This document shows positions 43,296-50,698 of a stretch of DNA of 64,000 nucleotides, piece by piece (positions within the stretch are counted from its first letter, which is position 1; the number at the start of each line of letters is the position of its first letter). The notes under the pieces were generated by a model, which saw only the letters and a list, made by a program, of their open reading frames with translations, had not been told where the DNA came from and searched no databases. The stretch is from CAYFXE01 sp964347035. GTDB taxonomy: Bacteria; Acidobacteriota; Aminicenantia; Aminicenantales; Aminicenantaceae. Both the position numbers and the translations under genes were made by a program. The stretch covers positions 1 to 64,000 of the forward strand of contig CAYFXE010000016.1 of NCBI GenBank assembly GCA_964347035.1. The letters are read 5' to 3'.

Positions 43296-45119
43296 TTATT
43301 TGAGGAGCAACCAGACAGCCATTTCTCCGATCCCCCGGTGTGACCAGGCATAATAAGGAATCGCTACAAGCATTCCAGCTTCAGCATCTTTCCCTGTTAT
43401 TGTTTTTATACCACCAAGAAGGTCAGGGTGGAATTCGACCTCAATACTCATATCATCAGGAAAATATTTTTTAAGCACCTGACCTTCGTTATCTATCCCT
43501 TCCAGGCAGTAAACAAGGGGTCCACGCTGCAAGGCCACTTTCCCCTTATTATCTATGATCTTTTCATGGGAAGAGATCCTTCGAACCGGCATGGGAAGAT
43601 TGAGCTCGATCATATCTCCTTTCTCCCACTTTCTGTGAATGCGGGCAAAGCCCTTCTCCATCTCCAGGGCTCGCATCTCCGAATTCACTCTGAGATCTGC
43701 CTTGTCTTCTTGATGCTCCAAAAAGGCGTACAGGTTGCTCGGCACTGGTTTGTTTCTTATCCAGCCGGGGATACGGATATACACAGTGAATTCCGCCGCC
43801 TGTTCAGGGGTTATGGTTATCTGAACCTTCCCCTCCCACGGATATTGCGTCTTTTGTGAAATTTTTACTGGGTTTTTCCCGATCTTGACGATGGCCTGGC
43901 TTTGCACAAAAAGATTGATGTAAAGGGCCTCATCCTGTCTGGCGTAGAAATATCCGGGAAGCGAAGGAACAAAGCGAGCCACGTTCACCGGGCAGCAAGC
44001 ACAATCAAACCATGGTTTACGGGAGGCTTCCCCCTGATTAAACGCGTATTCCCCATCCGATTCCAGGGGATTCGGATAAAAAAACCGATCGCCGCTGAGA
44101 GATATCCCCGATAGCAGGCCGTTATAGAGTGTTCGTTCCAGGACATCCAGGTACTTCGCCTCGCCATGGAGGAGGAACAGCCGATGGTTCCAGAACACAT
44201 TCCCGATGGCCGCACAGGTTTCGTTGTAAGCCGTAGCGTTGGGGAGTTCGTAATCATCCCCGAAAGCCTCGCCCTCGTGACGGGAACCGATCCCTCCAGT
44301 AACGTATAGTTTTTTCGAGACGACGTTTTCCCAGATTCTGTCGATGGCATCGATGTAGTCCTTATCTCCAGTCAGAGCAGCCACATCGGCCATTCCCGAA
44401 TACATGTAAGTTGCCCGTACAGCGTGTCCGACAGCTGCATCCTGTTCGATCACAGGTTTGTGGGCCTGGAGATACCAGTCCTGATTATAAACGGAGAAAG
44501 GGGAAGATTCAGAAAACTTTTTCTCGAACTCTTGTTGACCCCGCTCATCCAGGAAAAATTTGGCCAGCTTCAAGTATTTTTCTTGTCCTGTCACCCGGTA
44601 AAGCTTGACCAGTCCGATTTCAATCTCTTGGTGGCCTGGGAATCCGCGCCTTTTATCCGGTCCGAACGTTTCTGCGATGAAATCTGCGTTTTTTACAGCG
44701 ATATCCAGGAAATTGCGTTTTCCGGTCGAATGATAATAAGCCACCGCGGCTTCATACATGTGCCCGACATTGTAGAGTTCATGACTCGATCCGAGGTTAG
44801 ACCAGCGCTCTTCTCCTGAACCTTGGGCCGGCTTTTCAGGGTCGATGGTCCGGGCTGTAAACAGATAGCCATCATCTTCTTGAGCAGCGGCAATTTTAGC
44901 GATTAAATCATCCATGTATCGTTCAAGTTCAGAGTCGGGATGAACCCTGAGTGAATAGGCCGCTCCTTCCATGATTTTAAAGACATCGGAATCGTTGTAT
45001 CTCTGCCCTATGAATTCTCCTTCCATCAGTCCACCTGCTTTCGAAAAATTATCAAAAACTTTATTGGATTTACACAAGCCTTTGTCCGCATTTTTCCCTC
45101 CTGGTGCCTTTATTAACAT
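43296..45119 (-). CDS. GH127 (DUF1680) beta-L-arabinofuranosidase-like enzyme, N-terminally truncated
   Basis: 607 residues. Zinc site residues are visible: Glu and Cys in YNETCAAIGN and the Cys pair in FDCACCPVN, as in HypBA1. The alpha/alpha-barrel and C-terminal beta-domains (YIRIPGWI, LPMPVRRISS, GKVALQRGPLVYC) are complete. Family similarity starts at KVFDNFSKAGG; the usual ~40-60 N-terminal residues (and any signal peptide) are missing and replaced by a Lys-rich 18-residue leader with no ribosome site. It may be a 5'-deleted pseudogene or a cytoplasmic variant. Confidence 0.85.
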   Translation of the reverse strand: MLIKAPGGKNADKGLCKSNKVFDNFSKAGGLMEGEFIGQRYNDSDVFKIMEGAAYSLRVHPDSELERYMDDLIAKIAAAQEDDGYLFTARTIDPEKPAQGSGEERWSNLGSSHELYNVGHMYEAAVAYYHSTGKRNFLDIAVKNADFIAETFGPDKRRGFPGHQEIEIGLVKLYRVTGQEKYLKLAKFFLDERGQQEFEKKFSESSPFSVYNQDWYLQAHKPVIEQDAAVGHAVRATYMYSGMADVAALTGDKDYIDAIDRIWENVVSKKLYVTGGIGSRHEGEAFGDDYELPNATAYNETCAAIGNVFWNHRLFLLHGEAKYLDVLERTLYNGLLSGISLSGDRFFYPNPLESDGEYAFNQGEASRKPWFDCACCPVNVARFVPSLPGYFYARQDEALYINLFVQSQAIVKIGKNPVKISQKTQYPWEGKVQITITPEQAAEFTVYIRIPGWIRNKPVPSNLYAFLEHQEDKADLRVNSEMRALEMEKGFARIHRKWEKGDMIELNLPMPVRRISSHEKIIDNKGKVALQRGPLVYCLEGIDNEGQVLKKYFPDDMSIEVEFHPDLLGGIKTITGKDAEAGMLVAIPYYAWSHRGIGEMAVWLLLK

Positions 45120-45146
45120 AGGGGAAATAAGGTGTCAAATTGTCGA

Positions 45147-46127
45147 TTATAGTCCCAACAATCTAGCGGCGTTTTCGCTGTAAATACCCACTTTTTCTTT
45201 ATCCGAGACATTCAATTTTTCTATACTGTCAACCATTTTTTCTAGGCTTCCAATCTGGTGAGGGTAATCGCTTCCAGCCACGAGATGGTCGGCTCCAGCA
45301 AAATCGAGAGCAAACTGCAGGGCTTTGACATCAAAATTTACCGTATCGTAATAAAACGTCTTCAAGTATTCACTCGGCTTTTGACTTATGTGTTCCCGGC
45401 ATTCCTTGAAAGCGGAATATCCCCTGTCGAGTCTCTCGGCAAGAAAAGGGATTGCCCCTCCAAGATGTCCCAGAACCCATCTGATTCCAGGAAATTTTTC
45501 TACCACTCCGCTGAAAACCAGCTTTGCTGCAGCTAGTGTCGTATCAAAGGTGAATCCGACAAGGGGCATAAGCCAGTAATCCGTCATGGCTTCGACACCG
45601 ACCGGAAAAGAGGGATGTATATAAAACACGGCCTCCAGTTTGTCTGCTTTTTCGTATAAAGGCCAAAATTGTGAATCGCTCAAGGCAATTCCGTTGATAT
45701 TGCTGAATAATGTTACTCCTCTAAATCCCAGATCGCCGAAAGCTCGTTCTAACTCAGCCACTGATGCATCAGGATTGTTCAAAGGGAGAGTGGCCAGGGC
45801 AGCAAACTGATCGCCATGCTCTTTAATGATTTTCGCAAAACTATCATTGACGATTCGAGCTAACTCGACTGAACGTTCTGGAGACTCTATATGTGTTCCC
45901 GGAGTCGTGAAGGAGAGAATCTGTTTGTCGATTCCGGCTTTCTTTAAAGCTTCTGCCCTCAAGGTTATATCCCTATGTGTAGGAACGATGATGTTGTAAT
46001 CACCGGGATAATGAAGAAGTGGATTGTTGTCAGAATCAAAAGTCACTTTGATATTGCTCGGTCCGCTTTGTATCGCCTCAAGATATTCCGGGGGATAAAA
46101 ATGATTGTGAAAATCGATGATAGCCAT
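45147..46127 (-). CDS. Amidohydrolase-2 family protein (ACMSD-like decarboxylase)
   Basis: About 326 residues from ATG 46127 (GGAGCTAGAGGT just upstream). Metal-binding DFHNHFYPPEY, catalytic WVLGHLGGAIPF and GSDYPHQIG match the aminocarboxymuconate-semialdehyde/o-pyrocatechuate decarboxylase group, often zinc enzymes that decarboxylate aromatic or unsaturated acids. The permease upstream on the same strand ends 4 nt before this start, so uptake and processing are probably coupled. Confidence 0.88.
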   Translation of the reverse strand: MAIIDFHNHFYPPEYLEAIQSGPSNIKVTFDSDNNPLLHYPGDYNIIVPTHRDITLRAEALKKAGIDKQILSFTTPGTHIESPERSVELARIVNDSFAKIIKEHGDQFAALATLPLNNPDASVAELERAFGDLGFRGVTLFSNINGIALSDSQFWPLYEKADKLEAVFYIHPSFPVGVEAMTDYWLMPLVGFTFDTTLAAAKLVFSGVVEKFPGIRWVLGHLGGAIPFLAERLDRGYSAFKECREHISQKPSEYLKTFYYDTVNFDVKALQFALDFAGADHLVAGSDYPHQIGSLEKMVDSIEKLNVSDKEKVGIYSENAARLLGL

Positions 46128-46131
46128 ACCT

Positions 46132-47460
46132 CTAGCTCCTTCTTTTATGTGTTCTTGTCCATAAATAATAAGCTGGCAATCCCAATAAAACAAGAGAAAG
46201 CCCAAATACGCTTTCGGTCAGGTTAGATGTAATTTGATTGACGACGATCGCAAAAGATGAAATTATAAAAAGGACAGGAATAACAGGATAGCCCCAGATA
46301 CGGTAACCCCGTACGATTCCCACCCTGCGGCGTAATAGGAATAAGCCGATGGCCATCAGTCCGAAGAAAATCCATTCGGTGTAGATGACCCGAGTGAACA
46401 GCGTGCGGTAGGTACCTGTGGCAACAAGAACAGAAGACCAGATAGCCTGGATAACAATCGCTCTATGAGGTGTGCGGTACACCGGATGTATTTTCCCTAC
46501 CCAACGAAACAATAGACCATCTCGAGCCATGGAATAGTAGACGCGAGGTCCACAGAGGATGATACCGCTGAGAGCTCCGAATGTAGAGAAGATAACTAAA
46601 CATGACAAGAAGGCGCCACCTCCGAATCCAAAAAGAGCGTCAGCCGCATCAGCAGCAATCCGTGTGGAAGAGGCTACTGTATCGAGCGGCAATATGTACA
46701 GATACACAGCATTCAATGCAATGTAACACACGGTAACAATCATCGTTCCGAGCATCAGAGCGCGAGGAATCGTCTTTTTTGGTTTGATGGTTTCTTCAGA
46801 ATTGTATGTCACCATATGCCAGCCGCCAAAAGCGAATAATCCCGCGACCAGAGCAAGGAAAAAATTATGAATAGAAATATCTTTATTTGCGATCTCACCT
46901 GTGACAAAATGATCAGGGATACGTGAACCGAACAAGAAACCAGCTACGATAATAACGACTATCGCAACAATCTTTCCTAGAGTGAAAAGTGTTTGCAGAG
47001 TACTGCCCTGTTTTACTCCAAGATAATTGATTGCAGAGAGGAGCAGAATAACAGCAATAGCAGTAGCTTTGATTGCAGCATCACGCATCGGGAAAAAATA
47101 AGCTATATAGCGTGCGAATATGACGGAAATTGCAGCGATAATCCCTGAATGGACACTCCAGAACATGGCCCATCCCCATAAAAATCCAAAAGACGGGGAA
47201 AAGGCCTCTTTCAGATAGATATAAACTCCACCAGATTGAGTGAAAATTGATGCCAATTCTGCACAGACCAGCGCCCCAAAAAATGTCAATATACCGCAAA
47301 TCAACCAGACCATGAAAACACCAGTTATGGAAGGAACCTGTCCTGTTATCTCAGATGGCTGAACAAAGATTGAAGCTCCGATTATTGTTCCCACCACCAT
47401 CGCCATTGCGTGAGGCAGCCCCATTGCCCGCCGAAGTTCTGGCATCCTTTTTGTCTGCAT
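46132..47460 (-). CDS. APC-superfamily amino-acid permease
   Basis: 442 residues, about 12 transmembrane segments. TM1 GLPHAMAMVVGTIIGASIFVQPSE holds the unwound GxGxG-like substrate loop of APC transporters. Other markers are GWAMFWSVHSGIIAAIS and YNSEETIKPKKTIPRALMLG. Likely exchanges or imports amino acids or related organic acids; the co-transcribed decarboxylase suggests an aromatic or acidic substrate. Confidence 0.9.
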   Translation of the reverse strand: MQTKRMPELRRAMGLPHAMAMVVGTIIGASIFVQPSEITGQVPSITGVFMVWLICGILTFFGALVCAELASIFTQSGGVYIYLKEAFSPSFGFLWGWAMFWSVHSGIIAAISVIFARYIAYFFPMRDAAIKATAIAVILLLSAINYLGVKQGSTLQTLFTLGKIVAIVVIIVAGFLFGSRIPDHFVTGEIANKDISIHNFFLALVAGLFAFGGWHMVTYNSEETIKPKKTIPRALMLGTMIVTVCYIALNAVYLYILPLDTVASSTRIAADAADALFGFGGGAFLSCLVIFSTFGALSGIILCGPRVYYSMARDGLLFRWVGKIHPVYRTPHRAIVIQAIWSSVLVATGTYRTLFTRVIYTEWIFFGLMAIGLFLLRRRVGIVRGYRIWGYPVIPVLFIISSFAIVVNQITSNLTESVFGLSLVLLGLPAYYLWTRTHKRRS

Positions 47461-47590
47461 GCGTTTAAATGATACAAAAAAATGTTAAAGATAAGAAGAA
47501 GAAAGGACAATGTATCTAGAAAAGCGGATCCTATTTTTCGTCTAACACTGTAGGTATTTAATAAAATTGTTGGCCGATTCCAATTTTAGC

Positions 47591-47620
47591 TTGACAATAT
47601 GTAGTTATAATAACTACAAT
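47591..47620 (+). promoter_or_regulatory. VapBC promoter with embedded perfect palindrome
   Basis: TTGACA (47591-47596), 18-bp spacer, TACAAT (47615-47620). A perfect 19-bp palindrome, TGTAGTTAT-A-ATAACTACA (47600-47618), covers the spacer and the -10 box; a degenerate second half-repeat, TGTAGTTCTTGTAATTACTA, follows. This fits antitoxin-mediated autorepression. Confidence 0.75.
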
Positions 47621-47660
47621 TCATATGTAGTTCTTGTAATTACTATTAAGGACAATAACC

Positions 47661-47948
47661 ATGCAACCTATAAGTATCGGGATTCGGGAGGCGAAAATCA
47701 ATCTGAGCAAATTGCTCAAGAATGTGCAGAAAGGAGGAGAAATTATCATAACACATAGAGGACAACCCGTAGGGAAAATTGTGCCTGTTACTCAGAATTC
47801 TCTGTCTTTACTCGAGAGAATTAATGGTCTAGAAAGACAGGGCTGGATTGAGCCTAGAAAAGCAAAAAAAGAAAGTCACCTTCCTCCTCCTCTTCCTCTG
47901 CCTGATGAACTGGCCCAGAAATATCTGCAGGAAGACAGAGATTCGTGA
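47661..47948 (+). CDS. vapB: Antitoxin, Phd/YefM-type
   Basis: 95 residues. ISIGIREAKINLSKLLKNVQKGGEIIITHRGQPVGKIVP is the Phd/YefM DNA-binding dimer domain; the Pro-rich, flexible tail would bind the toxin. ATG 47661 has AAGGA. It overlaps the toxin by 4 nt and should repress the palindromic promoter upstream. Confidence 0.9.
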   Translation: MQPISIGIREAKINLSKLLKNVQKGGEIIITHRGQPVGKIVPVTQNSLSLLERINGLERQGWIEPRKAKKESHLPPPLPLPDELAQKYLQEDRDS

Positions 47949-48367
47949 AGAAAATTCAGTTTGTCATCTATTGGGACGCGTCTACCGTTCTTTCTGCACT
48001 ATTCAAGGATTCTCGAAGTGAGGAGACACTCAAATGGTCTCGAAAACAAGGAGTCCATTTGATTTCAACACTTGCTTATGCTGAAATTTGCGCAGTGATT
48101 TCTCGCATTAAAAGAGAAAGGCTCTTAGCTGATGTTCTTGTAGACGCTGCTTTTGAAGCGCTTGAAAGAGGCCCTTGGAGGCATCTGAATATCGGGGCCG
48201 AATGGGAGAGAGTTAAAGCCTTATCTTTGAAATGGCCTTTAAGAGGTGCTGACCTTTGGCATTTGGCGACGGCAAAGATGCTCCAAGAGCAAATCCCTGA
48301 ATTGATTCTATTCACGTTTGATAAAAAGCTGAGGATTGCTGCTAAGGGAGAACATCTAGTCAGTTGA
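47945..48367 (+). CDS. vapC: PIN-domain toxin (VapC-like)
   Basis: 140 residues from GTG 47945. PIN acidic residues are visible: Asp in YWDASTVLSALF, Glu in LAYAEICAVI, Asp in RGADLWHLATA and Asp in FTFDKKL. VapC toxins are Mg-dependent RNases that usually cut tRNA or rRNA. It is coupled to the antitoxin through a GTGA overlap. Confidence 0.9.
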   Translation: MKKIQFVIYWDASTVLSALFKDSRSEETLKWSRKQGVHLISTLAYAEICAVISRIKRERLLADVLVDAAFEALERGPWRHLNIGAEWERVKALSLKWPLRGADLWHLATAKMLQEQIPELILFTFDKKLRIAAKGEHLVS

Positions 48368-48502
48368 GGAAAGAGGAGTCATTACTTTATTTATATATTT
48401 CTTTGCGGTGTTTTACATTCAACATGATAACTTTTTTTTCTTCGTGATCTATCACATATATAATTAGCTACTCACCAATACGGCAGCCGGGAATCTCGTG
48501 TC

Positions 48503-48522
48503 ATTCCTGAAGAAACAGGAAT
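48503..48522. repeat. REP-like hairpin, copy 1
   Basis: ATTCCTG-AAGAAA-CAGGAAT followed by CCAG, within the TCATTCC...GGAATCCAG frame shared with the copy at 56777. It lies in a 235-nt gap after vapC. Confidence 0.6.
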
Positions 48523-48629
48523 CCAGGACTATCTGGATAAAAAAAAGGGGACGATTCTATTTTCTAAAACCTGAAGCTATTTTATATGATTAAATCAAGA
48601 GATTGAAGCAGGAGGGGGCATGTTGTATA

Positions 48630-49070
48630 ATGCAACCCACAAAAATTCGGACGACAGCTAGGAATAGACTATTGGGAGAAAGAAGAATCAGAGTGCTCAT
48701 CGGGAAACCGGGACTCGACGGGCACGACCGGGGGGCCAAAGTCGTCGCCCATACCCTTAAAGATGCCGGGATGGAGGTGATTTACACCGGCCTCCACAAA
48801 ACCATCGATCAAATTGTGAATACGGCCCTGGAAGAAGATGTGGATGTCATCGGGCTTTCCATCTACTCTGGCGCTCATCTTCCTTTGAGTCAAAAACTCA
48901 TGGAGCAACTGGCCGAAAAAGGCATAACAGATGTAATAGTTTTAGTCGGAGGAAATATTCCATTAAGGGATATCCCAGCGCTTAAAAAGTTTGGTGTAGT
49001 AGAAGTTTTCCCGGTTGGGTCTAAATTAGATGAGATTGTGACCTTCATCCAAGAAAATGTAAAGACGTGA
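48630..49070 (+). CDS. mcmB: B12-binding small subunit of an acyl-CoA mutase
   Basis: About 146 residues from ATG 48630 (GGAGGGGG 12 bases upstream; TTG 48603 is an alternative). KPGLDGHDRGAKVVAHTL contains DxHxxG, the His that becomes the lower cobalt ligand; GLSIYSGAH and VLVGGNIP complete the Rossmann-like cobalamin domain. It is separated by one base from the large-subunit gene, so the mutase is a two-subunit, split enzyme. Confidence 0.93.
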   Translation: MQPTKIRTTARNRLLGERRIRVLIGKPGLDGHDRGAKVVAHTLKDAGMEVIYTGLHKTIDQIVNTALEEDVDVIGLSIYSGAHLPLSQKLMEQLAEKGITDVIVLVGGNIPLRDIPALKKFGVVEVFPVGSKLDEIVTFIQENVKT

Positions 49071-49071
49071 A

Positions 49072-50682
49072 ATGAAAAAACCTAAATCTGACGAGCTCGA
49101 AGAGATCATCTTAGAATCTGGAATTAAAGTTAAGCCTGTCTACGGCCCTGAGGATATCAAAGACCTGAATTTTGAAGAACAGATAGGTCAGCCGGGTGAA
49201 TTTCCATTCACAAGAGGGATTCATCCTTTGATGTACCGCAAACGCCCCTGGACGATGCGCCAATATTCTGGGTTTGGTACGGCCAGAGAGACAAACGAAA
49301 GGTTCAAATGGCTTCTCGACCAGGGCCAGACAGCCTTGAACGTCGCTTTTGATCTACCCACTCAGCTCGGCCTGGATTCCGATGATCCACAGGCCGAGGA
49401 GGAAGTAGGCCGGGTCGGGATGGCCATTGATACTCTCAAGGACCTGGAAGAGGCCTTCGAAGGCATCCCGATCGATAAAATCAGCACCTCCTTAACCATC
49501 AACCCCGTCGCCTCTGTGATGTTGGCCATGTATCTTGTCGTGGCCGAAAAGCAGGGCGTCCTCTGGAATAAGATCCGAGGCACGACCCAGAATGACATTT
49601 TGAAAGAGTACATCGGGAGAGGAACCTGGATTTTCCCTGTCCAACCCTCAATCCGGCTGATCGGCGATATGGTCGAATTCTGCTCCAAGGAAGTTCCCAA
49701 ATTCAATCCGTTCAGCGTCTGCGGCTACCATATCAGAGAATCGGGAGCCACACCCGTCCAGGAGATGGCTTATGCCTTCGAGATTGCGATCACTTACATC
49801 CAGGAGGTGCTGAGCCGAGGACTCGCCATCGATGATTTTGCCAAGCGCATCGCTTTCAACTTCGACATCCACGGCAACCTGTGGGAACAGGTGGCCAAAT
49901 TCAGAGCAGGAAGGCGCCTTTGGGCCAAGATCATCAAAGAGCGCTTCGGTGCCCAGAATCCACGCTCGATGACCCTAAGGATGATCGCAGGCGGCGGGGG
50001 CGGTGGACTGACTGTTCAACAGCCCGAGAACAACATCATCCGCGGAGCTTACTACGCCTTGATCTCGGCTCTGTCCGGCACGCAAACCATGGCTCTGTGT
50101 TCTTATGATGAAGCCTACACGATCCCCTCGAAGAAAGCCGCTCTGCTCAGTCTGAGGACAATGCAGATTCTGGCTGACGAGATGGGGCTCCGGGATACGG
50201 TCGATCCGCTGGCTGGTTCTTACTATATTGAATCGCTAACCAACGAGATGGAGAAGAAAATCTCCGAATGCATGCAGACAGTGGAAGAATTCGGGGGAAT
50301 GGTCAAGGCCATTGAATCGGGCTTCGTGCAGAAGGAGGTAAGCCACCAAGCTTACCTTCATGAGAAGAAGATCCAATCGGGCGAAATCCCGAAAATCGGT
50401 GTAAACAAGTACGTCATGGACGAGGAATCGGCCGAGGTCGAAATGCATCCGTTTAACCCGAAGGTGGCCGAAGAACAAAAGGACAAACTTCAGAAAATAA
50501 AAAGGGAAAGAGACCAGCGTGAGGTGGAAGCTGCTCTCGTTGGCTTAGAAAAGGCCGCTAAAACCGATGAGAATGTGATGGCTCATGTTTTAAGAGCTGT
50601 CAAATCTTACGCAACTCTGGGAGAAATAGCGAAAGTCTTTAAGCGTGTTTTCGGCGAATTCAAAGAACCGACTGGACTTTAA
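49072..50682 (+). CDS. mcmA: Acyl-CoA mutase large subunit with Gly-rich active-site loop
   Basis: 536 residues. TMRQYSGFGTA holds the Tyr, PSIRLIGD the Arg and GYHIRESGAT the His expected in methylmalonyl-CoA mutase. The TIM-barrel loop that reads RTHSQTSG in P. shermanii MutB is replaced by R303-M-I-A-GGGGGG-LTVQQPENN. Tyr+Arg favour a carboxylated substrate such as methylmalonyl-CoA, but the loop change near the active site makes substrate assignment uncertain. Followed directly by hydantoinase A. Confidence 0.85.
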   Translation: MKKPKSDELEEIILESGIKVKPVYGPEDIKDLNFEEQIGQPGEFPFTRGIHPLMYRKRPWTMRQYSGFGTARETNERFKWLLDQGQTALNVAFDLPTQLGLDSDDPQAEEEVGRVGMAIDTLKDLEEAFEGIPIDKISTSLTINPVASVMLAMYLVVAEKQGVLWNKIRGTTQNDILKEYIGRGTWIFPVQPSIRLIGDMVEFCSKEVPKFNPFSVCGYHIRESGATPVQEMAYAFEIAITYIQEVLSRGLAIDDFAKRIAFNFDIHGNLWEQVAKFRAGRRLWAKIIKERFGAQNPRSMTLRMIAGGGGGGLTVQQPENNIIRGAYYALISALSGTQTMALCSYDEAYTIPSKKAALLSLRTMQILADEMGLRDTVDPLAGSYYIESLTNEMEKKISECMQTVEEFGGMVKAIESGFVQKEVSHQAYLHEKKIQSGEIPKIGVNKYVMDEESAEVEMHPFNPKVAEEQKDKLQKIKRERDQREVEAALVGLEKAAKTDENVMAHVLRAVKSYATLGEIAKVFKRVFGEFKEPTGL

Positions 50683-50698
50683 GCAGAAATTTATTCAT

